A DNA stretch of 64,000 bases, taken from Erythroxylum novogranatense (Eukaryota > Streptophyta > Magnoliopsida > Malpighiales > Erythroxylaceae). The first letter of the stretch is position 1. Every line of letters begins with the position of its first letter. The translations under genes and the position numbers were made by a program. Below, piece by piece: positions 11,906-25,262 of this stretch. The stretch is taken from positions 10,791,460 through 10,855,459 of the forward strand of contig CM057233.1 of NCBI GenBank assembly GCA_029891385.1, read 5' to 3'. The notes below the pieces were generated by a model. That model made no database searches. It was not told the DNA's origin and worked only from the letters and a program-made list of their open reading frames with translations.

Positions 11906-14086
11906 TATATTTTTTATTAGAGTTATACACTTAATTTTTGTAGAATTAAATATCTAAAATCTAAATTTTTATAAGAATATTCATTGACATACTAAAATAT
12001 ATAATATTAATATTCTTATTTTTTTTAAAGTCATGTCCTTATAAGTCATTTTACACTTAAACAGCTAATACTAAACATCTAATTTTACCAAACATCTTTA
12101 ACAAATAGCTAATGCAATCCGCTGGTCAAACCAGCTGATAGAATCAGCTATCAGCTAACAGCTGATAGAATCAGCTATCAGCTATCAACTATCAGCTGAT
12201 TGCCAAACAGGGCCTATGTAACTTTGAAAAAACCCCATCGATTAGCTGACTTAAACCCTTCAACTAGGTGGTGATTAACAAGTTGATACACCAAATAGCC
12301 AATGATTTAGCCAATCATTTATAAGAGGATTTATACATTATTCTCTATATGTAAGTGATCATGCAATGATTAAGCTGTTAATTCATTGAAATGCTTAAGA
12401 TAGGGTTATAAGAAAGATTACAACTATTTGGTACATCTTGATGTGCTTGATTCCTTTTTGTTCTTTGCCTTTTCCGTTGGACTTGATCTTTGACCTTTTT
12501 TAAATCTTTAATAAATTAACTTATTAATATCACATAAGATAAAATCATAACAAGTTTTATTATAATAAAACTATGAGTTAGAATCTAACTTAGTCTAACA
12601 AACATGGCGTTCGATTTTATTTAAATTGATATGATTAATTATATGATATGTAGTTAATGATTAATTCAAAATAATTCAATAAGAAATGTTACTTCAATTG
12701 TTTACTTATTTTATTAATACTATTGTATGACTTTTATCTAATATATATGCTTTAATTTACGTCATATAGAGTTACATTAATCGAATTTGACATGAAAATT
12801 TTGGTCAATTCAATCCAAATTTAAAATATGTATTAGATTAATTAAGTTATATTTTAAGGTAATATATGCCTAGTTATAGAATCACAATCAATTTAAGATT
12901 CAATAATTATTTTACAAATATCAAAGATAGTCATTAGCAAAATTTAATTATTTTGAAATATATATATATAGTTAAGTATCTAAAACATGTAATTTTCTTA
13001 AAAAATGAAATGAATTAATAATAATAAGAAAGACCCAAAGGGGTAATATAATGTCTAGCCTAAACTGAGCTTAAAGGTGACTTATAATAGCAATAGCTAG
13101 TCCTTTAGATTAAGCAAAGCCTAGTTATTTCCTTTTTACATTTCCAGTCTTGTTTTTGTTACAATCGTGGGTCACTTTACAACTATTGCTCTTATTTGGA
13201 ATAAAATCACCATCCACGCTATATCGACCTAGTACCTCATATGTTCTGTCTTTGGATGAAAGCAATAAGACCAGATGTGACAAGCAGTACCCTTTGATAC
13301 TTCAAGCCTTTTGCGATAAAAGCAAAAGAGGCAGATACGGTATATAAATCCTATGCTATTCTTCCAATTTTAGCAACAACATAATCATGTACAACTCAAA
13401 ATCTCCCCTCTTTGTTCACACCACTAAATTATGACTCGATATATATTATACAAACATGCATGCACTCTTTAGACCCTGAAGGCTTTGAAAAACTTTCTGT
13501 TATACTAAAGTTCTTCCTATAACTCAATTGTGGTATGTTTATATCCAAAACCTTTTTAAATGGTGATGAAACAAACAAACTTGTTATTCCGATGACTAGT
13601 TTCTAAAAACATTAAGTTAGGCAATCTCCTACTATCGATTAGTGGTTACCTTAACCAGACACTCGACACTCATTATGGGGCTGTTTGGTGAAGAGCTGAT
13701 CAGCTCTTTTTTAGCTGGTCAACCCTTCCTAGCTTGTTGACTTTTAAAATAAGCTAAAAATCTTGTTTGGTAAAGAGCTGATTGGGTTAGCTGATTTAAC
13801 CCAATCAGCTCTTATTCAACCAGCTCCTTTGAGGAGCGTTTTAACACCCAACAACTATTATTTTTCAGCTATTTCTCCATTTTGCCCTCCCTTATCTTCT
13901 ATTGCATCTCACGTTTTCTCCAGATCATTCTTCTTTGCTTTACTCATGCGTTGTTTCTCTCACCATCTCACCCTCTTGCGATCTCGTTTCCTTGCTTCAG
14001 TTGTTCACTCCCACGCATCAACGAAGGAGAGTAGACCAAATGGGGAGGAGGTTTGAAGTCGATTTCGGTGCTTTTGGTGTTCTTCA

Positions 14087-14410
14087 TTGAGAAGTTGTAT
14101 TGAAAGAGCTTTTGGTGTTCTTAAGGCTCGATGGAAGATATTGGAGAAAATGCCTAGGTATTTATTAATGGATCAAAATAGAATAATTTGTGCAGCTTTT
14201 GCGTTGCATAACTATATTAGAAGAAGTACAATTAACAACCCGGCTTTTACCATCATCGATCAAGATCCTGAATTTATACCTCCAGATGTATTTTAAGATG
14301 TTGAAGTTAACTCTACACAACAAGACATTGAAGAGCAAAGAACTCGCGAGATGACAACTATTCACAATAATGTTGCGTCTAGTTTAATGGTAGCTAGACG
14401 TCGTTCTTAA
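14087..14410 (+). pseudogene. PIF/Harbinger transposase C-terminal fragment, copy 3
   Basis: Same fragment as in copies 1 and 2 but with a premature TAA after IPPDVF at about 14294. The sequence past the stop still reads as the family C-terminus (QQDIEEQRTREMTT). The catalytic Asp residues are absent as in the other copies. Confidence 0.75.
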
Positions 14411-14559
14411 ATTGTTATAAGTTTTTACTTTAAATGATAGATGTTTATTTCTTTTGCTCTATTTGATATGTGTTGTTAAACTTAAACTTCATTTGGATTC
14501 TTATATTTTATGTTTGGATGTATCACCATCATTATCACCATCACTATCGTCATTATTAT

Positions 14560-14867
<308 letters not shown>

Positions 14868-16095
14868 TCTATATTTTTATTAGAGTTATAAACTTAATTT
14901 TTGTAGAATTAAATATCTAAAATCTAAATTTTTGTAAGAATATTCATTGACATACTAAAATATAAAATAATCATATTCTTATATTTTTTTAAAGTCATGT
15001 CCTTATAAGTCATTTTACACTTAAACAACTAATACTAAACAACTAATTTTACTAAACATCTTTAACAAACAGCTAATGCAATCCGCTGGTCAAACCAGTT
15101 GATATAATCAGCTATCAGCTAATAGCTGATAGAATCAGCTATCAGCTGATTGCCAAACAGGGCCTATGTAACTTTGGAAAAACCCCATCGATTAGCTGAC
15201 TTAAACCCTTCAACTAGGTGGTGATTAACAAGTTGATACACCAAATAACCAATGATTTAGCCAATCATTTATAAGAGGATTTATACATTATTCTCTATAT
15301 GTAAGTGATCATGCAATGATTAAGCTGTTAATTCATTGAAATGCTTAAGATAGGGTTATAAGAAAGATTACAACTATTTGGTACATCTTGATGTGCTTGA
15401 TTCCTTTTTGTTCTTTGCCTTTTCCGTTGGACTTGATCTTTGACCTTTTTTTTTTAAATCTTTAATAAATTAACTTATTAATATCACATAAGATAAAATC
15501 ATAACAAGTTTTATTATAATAAAACTATGAGTTAGAATCTAACTTAGTCTAACAAACATGGTGTTCGATTTTATTTAAATTGATATGATTAATTATGTGA
15601 TATGTAGTTAATGATTAATTCAAAATAATTCAATAAGAAATGTTACTTCAATTGTTTACTTATTTTATTAATACTATTGTATGACTTTTATCTAATATAT
15701 ATGCTTTAATTTACGTCATATAGAGTTACATTAATCGAATTTGACATGAAAATTTTGGTCAATTCAATCCAAATTTAAAATATGTATTAGATTAATTAAG
15801 TTATATTTTAAGGTAATATATGCCTAGTTATAGAATCACAATCAATTTAAGATTCAACAATTATTTTATAAATATCAAAGATAGTCATTAGCAAAATTTA
15901 ATTATTTTGAAATATATATAGTTAAGTATCTAAAACATGTAATTTTTCTTAAAAATGAAATGAATTAATAATAATAAGAAAGACCCAAAGGGGTAATATA
16001 ATGTCTAGCCTAAACTGAGCTTAAAGGTGACTTATAATAGCAATAGCTAGTCCTTTAGCTTAAGCAAAGCCTAGTTATTTCCTTTTTACATTTCC

Positions 16096-18690
16096 ATATA
16101 ATTTATAGCTTCAGTAACTTAGGAGAGCTAGTGTAGTGTCCTTATATGGAACCTACAACCATCCACACACATAGTAACCAAATTCCTGTACATGCATTCA
16201 AAGTATACAATTTTATTCAATGCTATACATATACACATTACAAAACTATCTAATGCTTAACATTATCATTTAACAGTAGTAATACATCTTTACATTTACA
16301 TGGTAATCCTAAAGAAAGCATATATTTTCCTTTCTTCATTACATGTGCAATCATCTGTAACTAAAAATACATTCTAGAAACACTTTTTCTTCTATCTATT
16401 GGCCTTGGTCCCTGTAGATGTTCTCTGTACTTCACTCCTATGACTTGGACCTACAAAAATTAATACCCATGCTAAGCTTAAAAGCTTATTGGGGAAAACA
16501 CTTAGTTTGGATGACCACTCACAGCAGTCATCTATCAAGCATACACATTAAGAAATATCACAACTTATATACCATAAGTTCACATTCATGAACCAAACAT
16601 TGATATTCAATGTTCATGTAAACAATGATGGCATGCTTAGGAAAAGTACATAATGTAAATATGCTTCAATATAGGCTCAAAATGAAAGGTAGAAGGTATG
16701 GAAATGCTATTAAACTTGACACCACTTGCAGTTTATGTCCAACAAACTGTGAAACCTAAAACCATTTATTTTTCTAATGTCATTTCTCACATGCTATTTA
16801 GGGCAAAATCCAACACATTTTGTAAGTTTTTTGCCCCATGATGATTGAGAAAACATTGTGTGATGGACTAATATGTTTAGTCATCTAAGGCAAGATGGGC
16901 TTGTTCTCCAAACTGATTTCTACTGCACCATCTATTCTTTATAGAAGGAGCAAAATCGTTATATATATACCAATAAGGAAATGGAAATGCAACATCTAAC
17001 TAGTAACACTCTTTTCTGGATACAAGAACTCCTTTTGGCCAAAGAAACACATCTCAACCTCAATCCTAGCATAAGGGGTCATTGGAATGTCAACTAACAA
17101 GTGACACTGGAAAATTTCACTCTCCACTCTACATTTTTTGGTAGTTTTCTTACTAGTTGTCACTAACTACTCAACTGGTTCTTACCTGAATGTTGTGTAC
17201 AAAATGGTGTCTTTATGTGAGGAGGCTTAACAATGTTTTAATAATTCTATTACTACAACGTTTTCTTTCCTTGTAGAATTTATTATATAAGTGATAGGTT
17301 CTTGATTGTTTTCTATCTCATATATGTTTTTAGTTATTCTCAGTTGTTTGTATTATAAGTAAGGTCTCATGCCTTTTCAATGTATATTTTTTCAAGCTTA
17401 GCTTGGGTAAATATAAAATTACTTTCTTCTTAAAAAAATGTAATTTCCCTCATGCCCTTTTTAGTAACATACTATCAATATAATCAGAAATAATAAAAAC
17501 CTTGATCATTTATTGACTCTAACATTTTGTTTTATGGGACGTATGAGCCCTGTATATTTAAATGAACTATCAATAATTCTTAAATTGCCTCTTTACTTGG
17601 CTTCTTATCTTCATCTTCCCCTTCTCCTCTACCTTATGTTCTTAAATAACAAGTTCCTCCTTTTTTTTTAACATCTAGATAGTGTTCACTTGTTCCTTCA
17701 GATTTGGCTCAATGTATTCAAATAAAACACCTACTTCATCTTTAGAAAAAGCTTAATGAGCTATATTGTTAAAAGTCTTATATTGTAAAATGAGGTTAAC
17801 AACTCATTAGTTTTATAAAGGCTAGCCTCATCTATAGTAATAGATTTCATAAAGTGCTCCTCAAGAAACTAATCCTCCTTTTGTTACTATTATTATAGAA
17901 ATCTAAGTGAAACTTGATCATGTCATGTACGTTTTTGATAGGTCTCTATCTTAGATTGTAAGTATCACTGCATCTATACAATGAAGTGCCCTAGTAAGAG
18001 TTTCTTAAATATTAAGTAGCAAAAAGTACAGTACATTTAAAATAAGTCCCAATTCTTCTTTCCATTTTAATGATTTTCACCTGAGCTTGATTGGCTTTGA
18101 AAATTTTCCTGATCCAATTGATAAGCTTGTCTATTAATAAGTACTTATATGCTTCAATTCATATGTGGATGGGATGATTTCTTTCCCTCTATATGACATA
18201 TATGCAGTAGGAGAAAATACTCTTAAATATGGTCAAATTAGGCTTAAACTATATTATAAAGTTTACTTTCCCATTGAACTATCTAAAGCTAATCACCTTA
18301 GTCATAATAACTCTCTAAATTTTGTTACATTCTAGATTGGATGGAATTAGGGTATGACAAGTTAAAGAATAAGTTTGCAACTAATTATGGTTTGGTCTTG
18401 CATAAGACACATAGGGAATTTAAGTTGGAATTGTATATGTTTTTGCTGTAAAGTCCACCCAAAATTGCCAACCAGCATATTGCAGATGGCTTACAAACCA
18501 ATGAATTATGTCATATGAATTCAAACTAGCTGATCGCAAAGAAATGATCATTGATCATTCCCAAACATGAAGCATTCATAAATGCACCAACGTTATGCAA
18601 TTGCTAGACAGGATAGTCAGGATTATCAGTATTAGGATAGTATCTAGGTAAGCTTCCATTTAGGAGTGACATTCCTATATTGGAGCAATT
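16096..18690. other. Unassigned unique sequence
   Basis: No coding frame, LTR pair or RNA gene that I can support. The part from about 16130 (TGTAGTGTCC) to 17200 has the texture of an old LTR read on -, but I could not find a matching end or target duplication. The lower part of the L1 remnant may extend into 18400-18690; its 3' tail was not located. Confidence 0.35.
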
Positions 18691-19501
18691 CCAAAATTAT
18701 TCTGGATGATTTCAAATATCTAAAGTTTAAGGGGAATCTGTTTATAGGAAAATTTAGCTTAAATATTGAATGCAAAGGACTAATGTGACATTAGTCATCA
18801 AATGAAAACTAAGCTTCTTATCCATTTCCTTTGAATTATGATATATATGTATGCATTGTTCCTTATTTTTAACAATGAATGGATATGGGTGCTCTTTAGT
18901 TTCTTTCAAATTTTATAAAAAAATTTTGTTTAGCTAGTGGGAATCGACCCATTTGACCTAAATTATTTCTTTGTCATTAATCAGTCTCCATATCCACTTT
19001 GCTAAGAGCATTTTGTTTTTGCTTTTCAAAGAGACCAATCCCACTCCTCCTTCCTGTTTTGGATAGCATACCTTCATCTAATTCACTTTAGAACCATAAG
19101 ACTTATTGATGTCCATAGTCAGGAATCTCTTCATAATCCTTTCAAGCTCATTGATCACTATTTTGGGAAGCATCTTGTGTGTACCCTATGCTAAAGAGCT
19201 CCTATGCTAATATAAGGTTATTTAACCCATTTTTACCGTCATTGAAATCAACTTGATAGTAATTGATTATAGGTTTATGAACTTATCTATGTCTGGTGAC
19301 TAGAGTTTTTGCAATGAATTATATACCAAATTATAAAAAAACAATTCGTCTAAAGTCTTAGATGGATTTAGGATTTTCTTTTAGGATAATTGTTTTAAAG
19401 CTCCTTTAGCATGCTTGACTATTGGATATTCTTAGACACATTTAACTACTAGGCTATTAGTTACATCCCAAGTGTTTTTGGAAAAAATAGGTATTAAAGC
19501 C
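18690..19501 (-). pseudogene. L1-type LINE reverse transcriptase remnant, 3' part
   Basis: Read on -, 19501 downwards gives GFNTYFFQKH, the L1 'DGFNxxFF' block, then NPKSI-DFRRI (usual NPxxxxDFRPIS) at about 19341-19375. About 19110-18960 gives VCYPKQEGGVGLVSLKSKNK and LLAKWIWRLINDKE, the thumb and connection region. Only some 290 bp separate DFRRI from the VCYPK block where about 1 kb is usual, so the core with the catalytic (F/Y)ADD is deleted. Several stops and shifts. The DGFN motif is interrupted by the SIRE element at 19502. Confidence 0.75.
19497..19501. repeat. Target site duplication AAGCC of the SIRE element (left)
   Basis: AAGCC here matches AAGCC at 62871-62875 on the other side of the element, 43 kb away. 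Confidence 0.85.
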
Positions 19502-20514
19502 TGAAATGAATCACACTTTATTACAATGTTTATTATACGATGTATAAATGCACAAGAAGGGGGGTTGAATTGTGTATTTCTCCTTTTTCAAAAAAAACTT
19601 TCAAAAATCATTTTGTCAAAAGAAAAACTTGTTCTTTTCACAAGAACTACTCCAAATCAAAGTTAATCGTATTCTTCGAAAACTTGTTTGAAAACTAAGT
19701 AAAATCGAAACTTTGAACTATAAGAGAGATAAGGATAGAGAGAAGTTGACACAGTAATTTTTATACTGGTTCACCCCAACCCGTGGGCTACGTCCAGTCC
19801 TCAGATGTCTTTATGAGATTTCACTATCTCTCAACAACTTTACAAGTATTCTTTCTTTCTGAGCCTCTTCAGGCCTCTTTACAATCAGTATTCTTTTACT
19901 CTTAGGCTCTGTATGCTATCTGTACTACTTTCTTACAGAAAGATGTTTCGAGCTTTATTACAGTAAGATAGCTCTAGCTATTTGCACAATAAACTCTCAA
20001 GTAAGCATTTGTAACGTTCACGTGTGTGTGTAACTTTTTGTAACTTTTGTGTAACTTTATAATCTTTGATTTCGACTTATATTTATAACCTTCGTCTTCA
20101 ACTGCTTCTTGAATCTTTCTTCTTGAATCTTGATTTTTGAATTTTGAAAGAAACGGTTATTCAGTTGAGTTCTGTAACTAACTCAAACTGATTCTTGATT
20201 CAGACATCATTTGCTTCCGTCTGCTTTTCATCTTCTACTTTTGCTTCCTTATGCTTTTGGCTCTTGTCTGCTTTTGGTTTCCGTCTGCTTTTAGCTTCCG
20301 TCTGCTTTTTAATCTCCGTTTGTTTTTTAATCTCTGTCTGCTTTTTCGACTATCATCTGTTTTTCATTTATCGTCTGCTTTTCACTCTTCCGTCTGTTTT
20401 TCTTCTATCATCTGTTTTTTATTCTCCATTTGCTTTTCTCTCTTCCGTTTGTTTTTCATCTTCTGTTATTTTTACTTAATCAAATTATTTATTTAAAGTC
20501 ATTTTGACTGAATA
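19502..20514 (-). repeat. SIRE 3' LTR
   Basis: 1013 bp. On + it starts TGAAATGAATCACAC and ends at 20514 just before the pyrimidine-rich complement of the polypurine tract. The U3 part (about 20208-20470) is a degenerate tandem repeat of a 15-19 bp unit (GTCTGCTTTT on +). A TATA box lies at 20078-20090. The terminal dinucleotide at the U3 end has decayed (GAATA against TTAACA in the other LTR). Confidence 0.85.
20078..20090 (-). promoter_or_regulatory. TATA box of the SIRE 3' LTR
   Basis: On - the sequence reads GGTTATAAATATAAG, at the same place as in the 5' LTR. It could drive read-through into the flanking LINE sequence. Confidence 0.5.
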
Positions 20515-20527
20515 ATCTCCCCTTTTT
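20515..20527 (-). promoter_or_regulatory. Polypurine tract of the SIRE element
   Basis: On - AAAAAAGGGGAGAT lies directly upstream of the 3' LTR start, as in other SIRE elements. Confidence 0.7.
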
Positions 20528-20825
20528 TGATGATAACAAATAATCATACAATTTAAGATGAAAAATTGTAAAAAGAAAAAAATTTATAGTTGAAAAATAA
20601 GAAAACATATCTTCATATTGTCTTCGTCTGACTTCTTCATTTTCTGCTTATTCTTCCTCCCCCTATCTTTTTCTTTCTTCTTCAAAAATTCATCTCCTTC
20701 GTTCACCCCCTTTGATTTTTGTTTTCCATTCTCTTCTCCCCCTACTTGTTATTAATAAAAAATGATTACGACCGATGATGCTTCAACAATTCTTTCACCA
20801 TCTCCTTCAATTCCTTGACTTCTCT

Positions 20826-23195
20826 TCATAGGTGCATTACCTCTGCTTGCAAGTCAAAAGAAGAGGTTGGTCGATCATCATTCGTTGGGTGTTCTTCTTC
20901 AAAGGCAATTGTAGTAGTGTATGCGTCTGAAGATGGAACATAGTCTTCAAAAAGCTCAAAAATAGGTGGATGAACCGATAGGTTGGGCTTAGGAAGGTCT
21001 AAATAATAAGGAGTTGGTAGCATCAACACTTGTCTTCCACGCAAGGGTAGGGTTTCTTCTTCAATTGACAGTGTATTAGATAGTAGCTTAATACGCACTA
21101 TTGTCTGCAAAAGGGATTCAGTGAACGTCCCTTTAGTAAGCTTTCCCCCCACTGGACAGTTTTCATCTTTTGTTGTTGCACTACAACTGGCTCCTGTAAT
21201 CGTCTTCTATGAAGTGCATGCTTCATCTATTCTTCACACTTCTTCTTCAATCTGATCAACGAACAGATCATCAATTACCCCTTCTGGGTATAACTTCTTC
21301 TTCCCCTTATTAACATTCAAGGGATATCTTGGATGAAGGTCTGGTACAACCCTTATCACCGTTTGCTCTGTAATCAGGTAAATAGTGTATGGTTGACTGG
21401 TCATCTTTGTAAGATATGGTTTTGTGGCAGCATATCTCAAGGCTTCATAAAAATTCCTTTCATCTTCATTCAACAGAAGCCAAGTCTCACTATTTATCGG
21501 AATAGGTTGTAAGTAAGCCTTTACTAACCTTCTCGGTGTATCCCTGATGACTATTGAAGTACTTCTTACAGGTTGAACTTTTTCAATCAATCTGATTTCC
21601 AATTCGTCTTTCCTAAAAAATTCAGAATAGTCGTATGGAACCAAACTGAGTTTTTTCAGATTCTTCTTGTTACACCTGTACCAAACTAAGTTCTGTTGAT
21701 TCCTATTGATGAACCTCAATAGGAATAACATTTACTAGACTTAGTTCTGCTGTTGTCTCTTGTGGAACAACAATAGGAGAATTCTTCTTCTGACTAACTT
21801 CCTTAGCAGTAAAACTACTCTTCTTCTGACTAACTTTCTTAGTCTTTTTCACTACCTCAGTCAGTCTTGGAGTTTTCTGAGGTTGGGGTTTCTGCTTCTC
21901 AGACTCCAATTTTCTCTTCCTCTCAGTCTCCTTTGTTTGATTGGTTGATTCTTCACTTAAGATCGAGACAAGAGATCTCGTAGCCTTCGGTGCGCGAGTC
22001 ACAGAGACTTCTGCTTGACTTTGTTTTCTGGACCTCTTTTTTTCTTACTGTCTCAAGGTTCGAATCCTGGGTGATCTCTTCACCTTTTTTGGAATATCAC
22101 TCAGAAGCTTCTCCCCTTTTCTCTTCAAGCCACTTTCATCTGTACTCCGAACTTGGCTACTTTCTTTTTGAGAAATCATCTTTTCCTTCAAAACTTCTTC
22201 AGATGATCTCCTTCTTTCAATAATGGGCATTCTTGTACTTACTTGAGATTTAGAACTCTTTGTGAGAGACCTCTTCTGTATCCGCTCCCCCTCAGTTCTA
22301 GCTTTATTCTCAGAATCTGCTTCTTCTCTGTCCAGATTCTTCAAGCCCATTTTTTTTATAGTACCCGAGTTGATAACACTCTTAACAGGCATCATTCGTC
22401 TGATTTCTCTGTCAAAACGAACTCCAGACTCCTTGAAAATCCTTGTTAATAACATTTTGTATGGGTAGCTGTTAGAATCCTTCATCCCCTTAATCATATA
22501 CTGAAAAATCAGAAATGGTAAGTCTATGGGTTGACGATTCAGCAGGTAGAATAGGCATTGTTCATTTAGAGTAGTCACCAAATGCCTTGAATCTGTTCTC
22601 AGTAAGACGCAGTTAAATAAAATCGCATGTAAAATCCTGGCCTTCGACACCAGACTCGAGTTCTTCCTCTCCGTTGGGTCATTAGCTCCATACAACTGTT
22701 TACTGACTTCGTCTTTCTTTAAACTAATCTTTTCATCCATCTGGCTTTGCTTGATAGCTTCTCTCCAACAGATGGACATCCGGTCACCTTCTCGATCAAC
22801 TCCGTTGTTACAATAATAGACAGTCCGTCTACTGTAGAAACAACAGCTTTGTCTACCATCTGCACATTCTTCCAAAACTCATACAATTCATTTTGATATA
22901 CATACTCTTGCACCTAGAAGAAATTCCTCCAACCGGCTTCTACAATCTCTGGTTTGATATCCATATCATCTTTCCCCAGAGATTCAAAATCTACATGCCT
23001 TCCATAGATCATTGCTTCTCCATTGATTCTGAATAGAAACTAACTTCGGTAATCTGTTCTTCAAAGATAAGGTTGATTTCAGAGGTTTGAGAGGGCTGAA
23101 AGGTTTGTGGGTTGAGAGTATTCGAAAGGTTTTTAATTTGAGGCTTTTATAAAGGTCTTATTAGGCGTGTTCTAGAATCGGTGAGGTTCTCAAGG
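20826..23195 (-). pseudogene. SIRE third ORF (plant transposon protein domain), main part
   Basis: SIRE-type elements carry an extra ORF after pol; here it is broken into pieces. 22719-22913 (YVYQNELYEFWKNVQMVDKA) and 22045-22740 (KARILHAILFNCVLLRTDSR, QPIDLPFLIFQYMIKGMKD) match the 'putative plant transposon protein' domain. A Lys/Glu/Ser-rich region (21703-22180) follows, then 21234-21731 and 20826-21152. The function of this ORF in SIRE elements is not settled; it is sometimes called envelope-like from position. Several frameshifts are present. Confidence 0.75.
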
Positions 23196-23200
23196 CTATG

Positions 23201-25138
23201 TGTTGGACCCCGAACCTTGAGTGACAATTTGATTAGTAATATGAATAATCAAGTGGATGAGTTGATTGAAATGAAGTTATATAGCAAGAATTAGAAAGAA
23301 AAAGTGTGAAAATTTGAAGGATTTAGAAAGTTTGACTTTTGGAGAGAGAATGTTTGACTTTGAGAGTTGACTTTTGTTTGAGGCAAAATTTGATAAAATG
23401 ATCTTCTGGAAACTTGTAGGTTATGTTAAGAGATTTTTGTGGACATAAAGTTTGTAATTTTTCGATATCGGGAGTGAAAGTTATGATCGGTCAAAGTTTA
23501 TGTTTGATCGGGTTTGACTTTTATATTGGTTGGAACTTTGACTGAGAAATTAACCTAGTTAGAGGTTAATTGAGCTTTGATGTTCTTCATGAAAATGGAA
23601 TTGGTGAATTCCTAAGTTGATTGTGAAAATTAAGTATTTTCTGATGTGAAAATTGGATGATTATGGTTTAGGTTTTGGTAATTTGGAAGAAGAGAAAAGC
23701 AAGGATCAATTGGAGCTTGAAATCAAGTTTCGGCAATAATTAGAGGTGGGTAGCATATTTATATTTTGATTTGTAAGCTATATGTGAATTTTGAAAAATA
23801 AAGAAAGCAATTTTGAAAAATAAAGAAAGCAAAATGTGAAAATTTTGACAAATTATTGTTTTGTAAAGGTTTGAAATTCGATTTCGAATGTTTTCTGAAA
23901 GATTATTATAAGTTTGAATTCATTGATAGAAATTTCTGAAAATGCATTTGTTGTATATGCTTTAGGTTGGGTTTTATTTTGGATGAAAAATTGATTTAAG
24001 GTTTAGGCTAAATTTTATGATTGAGAATTTTGAGATATTTTGGTGTAGAATTATAGGAAATATGATGAATTGATGATATATGAAATCAATTTCGAAGAAT
24101 TTGTATTTTATGATATTGAATTGGGATAAATTGGTTTAGGCCAATTTTAAGATTTGAGGATTTTTGCAATTGAGGATTTAAATAGTTTGGAATTAATGTG
24201 AATTGATGAATTGTGAGATTAATTTTGAAGAAATTATGTTTTATGAGATTGAATTTGGGTGTATTGGTTTAGGCCAATTTTGAAAATTGGGGATTTTCAA
24301 AATTGGAGATTGAAATAGCTTGAATGTAAATGAAATTGGTATAGAAAATTATGGAGAATTTGAGAACATATTGTATGGTTGATTTGGGAATATATATATA
24401 TGTATGAATTTGGAAATGAGTTGAATTATGAGTTTGGTATTTATTGATTTGAGAATTATGGAAGTATTAATTTTAGGTTTGTGTTTACTTTGGTGTTGGG
24501 ATTAGGACGGGAGTGTCCAGATGATTACGAGGTCTGTTGAGATTATAGAAGTGTATTACGCGCTGCGAGAATTTTGGGTTAGGATAAAGCGGTAGTTATC
24601 TTTAGAATTTTCGATAAGATTTGGGATAAAAGTGTAATTTTGGAAATTGGATGCATTGGTTATGTTTTAAATGTGTTTGAGTAAGAGAAGAAATGAATAA
24701 GGAATGAGAATAAGAAAAGAAAAAAAAAATCATAACGGATTTTGGAACGTCTTAGGAATTCATAACGCGATTCTGTTTCCTGTTCTTTGCTTATTCACGG
24801 ATGTCGGAAAGTGTTTCAGTTTACATTGATTTGTTTGCTTACTTTGTTTTCTATCCGTATTCGATTTGCATTCGATTCGATCCCGCTTTCGCTTATTCGT
24901 TCCGCTTTGTGATTCGTATTCGATTATTTCGCTTCGCTATGTTCGATTGAATCTGTTCGTTTGATTCGATTAGCATTTGCTTCCGCTTGCCTTTGCTTCC
25001 GCTTCGCTACTTTTGGATTTGTTCGCTTCCGCATTCCGAAATTTCTGTCTCCTTTCGCTTCCGTTTCCATTGATTCCGTTCCCTTCGTTCTCATTGCTTG
25101 ATTCGGTTGGGATCCGGTTCCCGGATCGGGTCCCAACA
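23201..25138 (+). repeat. Solo gypsy-type LTR (1.94 kb) in the SIRE third ORF
   Basis: Begins TGTTGGACCCCG, ends GGGTCCCAACA, flanked by CTATG at 23196-23200 and 25139-25143. No internal domain or second LTR. The ends are strongly inverted (TGTTGG.ACCC), so orientation is uncertain; the placing of a donor-like AG|GTGGGT at 23746 favours +. The last 300 bp are a skewed run of TTCGNTT-type repeats. Confidence 0.85.
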
Positions 25139-25143
25139 CTATG

Positions 25144-25262
25144 AGACTTTCCCTCCAAAATTTCCTTGTGAGAGAAGTTACCAGCTGTAACTCACTGTTT
25201 CTGACGCCGTTAACTTTTGACGACCTTTTAACTTGGCTGTGAAATGTCAGAAGGTTGGTCAT
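25144..25262 (-). pseudogene. SIRE third ORF, start region
   Basis: A short open piece (MTNLLTFHSQVKRSSKVNGV) just below the pol stop and before the solo LTR at 23201-25138. Position suggests the beginning of the third ORF or the spacer to it. Reading on into the LTR gives a chimeric frame that is not real. Confidence 0.45.

Larger units (their letters stand above)
10803..12214 (+). mobile_element. PIF/Harbinger-like element, copy 2 (internally deleted)
   Basis: Left end GGGTCGTTTGG, right end CCAAACAGGGCC followed by TAT. The body is nearly the same as copies 1 and 3. Its left end differs: the perfect palindrome AGCTGATCAGCT of the other copies reads AGTCGATCGACT, still a perfect palindrome, and several other AGCT sites have lost bases. 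It directly follows copy 1, so the pair may come from a local duplication rather than two insertions. Confidence 0.7.
8917..13145. repeat. Tandem segmental duplication, unit 1 (4.23 kb)
   Basis: The unit starts AGTCTTGTTT (8917) and ends CTTTTTACATTTCC (13145). Its left flank (8917-9425), a PIF element and its right flank (12215-13145) recur almost unchanged in unit 2. Unit 1 carries two PIF copies side by side, unit 2 only one, which explains most of the 1.28-kb difference. Unit 1 also lacks about 40 bp present in unit 2 at 13414-13450. No coding gene is recognised in the non-transposon part. Confidence 0.8.

Noticed and set aside
16132..17200. Possible old LTR starting TGTAGTGTCC
   Set aside because: No matching right end, target duplication or PBS could be found, so it was left unassigned.
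20826..23195. SIRE third ORF as a true viral envelope gene
   Set aside because: The readable domain is the plant transposon protein type; I see no convincing signal peptide, fusion peptide or transmembrane anchor, so the envelope idea rests on position alone.
24924..25262. 112-codon frame on - joining SIRE sequence to low-complexity sequence
   Set aside because: It crosses the boundary of the solo LTR at 25138/25143, so it is a chimera produced by the insertion.
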